Positions 63,206 to 64,000 of a stretch of DNA of 64,000 nt are shown here, in pieces. Each line of letters starts with the position of its first letter. Position 1 is the stretch's first letter. The translations under genes and the position numbers were made by a program. Source of the stretch: an uncultured Lachnospiraceae bacterium (GTDB lineage: Bacteria; Bacillota; Clostridia; Lachnospirales; Lachnospiraceae); the NCBI GenBank assembly GCA_947574135.1, contig CANPIM010000007.1, forward strand, positions 1 to 64,000. The letters run 5' to 3'. The notes under the pieces are model-generated. The model saw only the letters and a program-made list of their open reading frames with translations, was not told the origin of the DNA and did no database searches.

Positions 63206-64000
63206 ATGATTTTCGCAGATAAGCTTATTCAGCTACGCAAGAAAAACGGCTGGTCCCAGGAGGATCTGGCCGAGCAGATGCAGGTGACCCGCCAGTCGGT
63301 GTCCAAATGGGAGAGCGCTCAGTCTATCCCGGATCTGGAGCGTATCATCCAGCTCTCCCGAATCTTCGGCGTGAGCGTGGACTACTTATTAAAGGAGGAG
63401 CTGGAGGACACGGAGCCGGCCATCAACTCCCCGGAGCCTGCCCAGTTCAGACAGGTATCCCTGGAGGAGGCCAACCATTTCCTCCAGGTAAAGGCCCAGA
63501 CGGCCCGTATCATCTCCTATGGGGTGTTTCTGTGCATCCTCTCCCCCATCTGCCTTTTTATCCTGGCAGCTTTCAGCGAGATCTCCCCAGGCCTGTCAGA
63601 AAACGCTGCCGGAGGCATTGGCATGATGATTTTACTGATCCTGGTGGCCTGCGCCGTGGCCCTCTTTCTCTCCTGCCGGAGTAAGACCGCCTCCTTTGAC
63701 TATCTGGAGCAGGAAATCTTCGAGACCGAATACGGGGTAACCGGCATGGTAAAGGGGAAAAAGGAGGAGTACCAGTATACCTACACCCGAAGCACCATCC
63801 TTGGGGTCAGCCTGTGTATCCTCTCCCTGCTCCCTCTTTTCGGCGGCTTGCTCATCAGTGAGAATGAACTCTTTCTGGTTTCCATGCTCTCCGTGTGCTT
63901 TGTCCTGGCGGGGATCGGTGTTGTCTTTCTCACCCACAGCGGCATTATCTGGGCAAGCTTTCAGAAGCTTCTCCAGGAAGGCGATTATACCAGGCAGAAA
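63206..64000 (+). CDS. XRE-type regulator with membrane domain, 3' end cut by window
   Basis: 265 codons are present. The N-terminal XRE HTH (KLIQLRKKNGWSQEDLAEQM, then VTRQSVSKWESAQSIPDLER) is followed by a linker and at least four hydrophobic segments (for example GVFLCILSPICLFILAAF, GGIGMMILLILVACAVALFL, STILGVSLCILSLLPLFGG, LFLVSMLSVCFVLAGIGVVF). Such HTH-plus-membrane proteins are common in Clostridia, and some control envelope stress or transport genes. The ATG follows GATGGAGGATTTT. The C-terminus lies beyond the window. Confidence 0.88.
   Translation, partial: MIFADKLIQLRKKNGWSQEDLAEQMQVTRQSVSKWESAQSIPDLERIIQLSRIFGVSVDYLLKEELEDTEPAINSPEPAQFRQVSLEEANHFLQVKAQTARIISYGVFLCILSPICLFILAAFSEISPGLSENAAGGIGMMILLILVACAVALFLSCRSKTASFDYLEQEIFETEYGVTGMVKGKKEEYQYTYTRSTILGVSLCILSLLPLFGGLLISENELFLVSMLSVCFVLAGIGVVFLTHSGIIWASFQKLLQEGDYTRQK

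Noticed and set aside
1-64000. tRNA, rRNA, insertion sequences or prophage
   Set aside because: I scanned the gaps between genes and found no cloverleaf with CCA-type ends, no rRNA-like sequence and no transposase, integrase or phage structural product.

Overview
The window looks like chromosomal DNA of a gut-type Clostridia, most probably a Lachnospiraceae member. I infer this from the strong AGGAGG ribosome sites, the many TTGACA-17-TATAAT promoters, the moderately high GC, and the gene set: TPP-riboswitch-controlled ThiT, BirA-type bioB/bioY, LplB/YtcP-type sugar permeases with no dedicated ATPase, and NADPH glutamate synthase. I see no rRNA, tRNA, CRISPR array, insertion sequence or prophage.

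Layout. 1-3.8 kb: 5' part of a PrpR-type sensor gene, alaS, and a VapC/antitoxin pair. 3.9-17.8 kb: a minus-strand block holding a DUF362 protein, a MoxR AAA+ ATPase, a DUF5682 protein, a VWA protein, a SWIM-zinc-finger protein, a sugar isomerase-like protein, a ceramidase-like protein and a 1187-residue DUF4132 protein. Apart from the DUF362 and the two sugar-type genes, this is the parts list of the uncharacterised E. coli yehI-yehLMPQ cluster. It is the best candidate here for an undescribed system. 18-24 kb: a lone AAA ATPase, IclR and FadR-type GntR regulators, a degenerate amidohydrolase, and a nagB-like/nagA pair for amino-sugar phosphates. 24-28 kb: a CBM9-like protein, bioY and bioB under a BirA-type operator and separated by three ~103-bp tandem repeats, and a GT14 glycosyltransferase. 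28-34 kb: gltB-gltD.

34-42 kb is a beta-fructoside-type utilisation locus: GH32 hydrolase, membrane AraC regulator, lipoprotein binding protein, two permeases. It carries several lesions: single-base losses in two G runs, a nonsense codon, an internal deletion, and an in-frame fusion of a Gfo/Idh/MocA oxidoreductase to a permease. The fructokinase needed downstream lies at 47.4 kb in front of argS. 42-54 kb: CPBP protease, HIT protein, a membrane protein, the riboswitch and thiT, argS, fructokinase, exonuclease III, a DUF815 ATPase with a PurF paralogue lacking the catalytic cysteine, and a YtrA-type regulator with its ABC exporter.

54-64 kb: purC-purF-purB followed by a Ca/Na antiporter and a TRM11-like methyltransferase, then a polar amino acid ABC importer and, divergently, a truncated XRE-type membrane regulator. 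Several stretches form plausible operons. Promoters, operators and terminators listed here were read by eye, so they are predictions.
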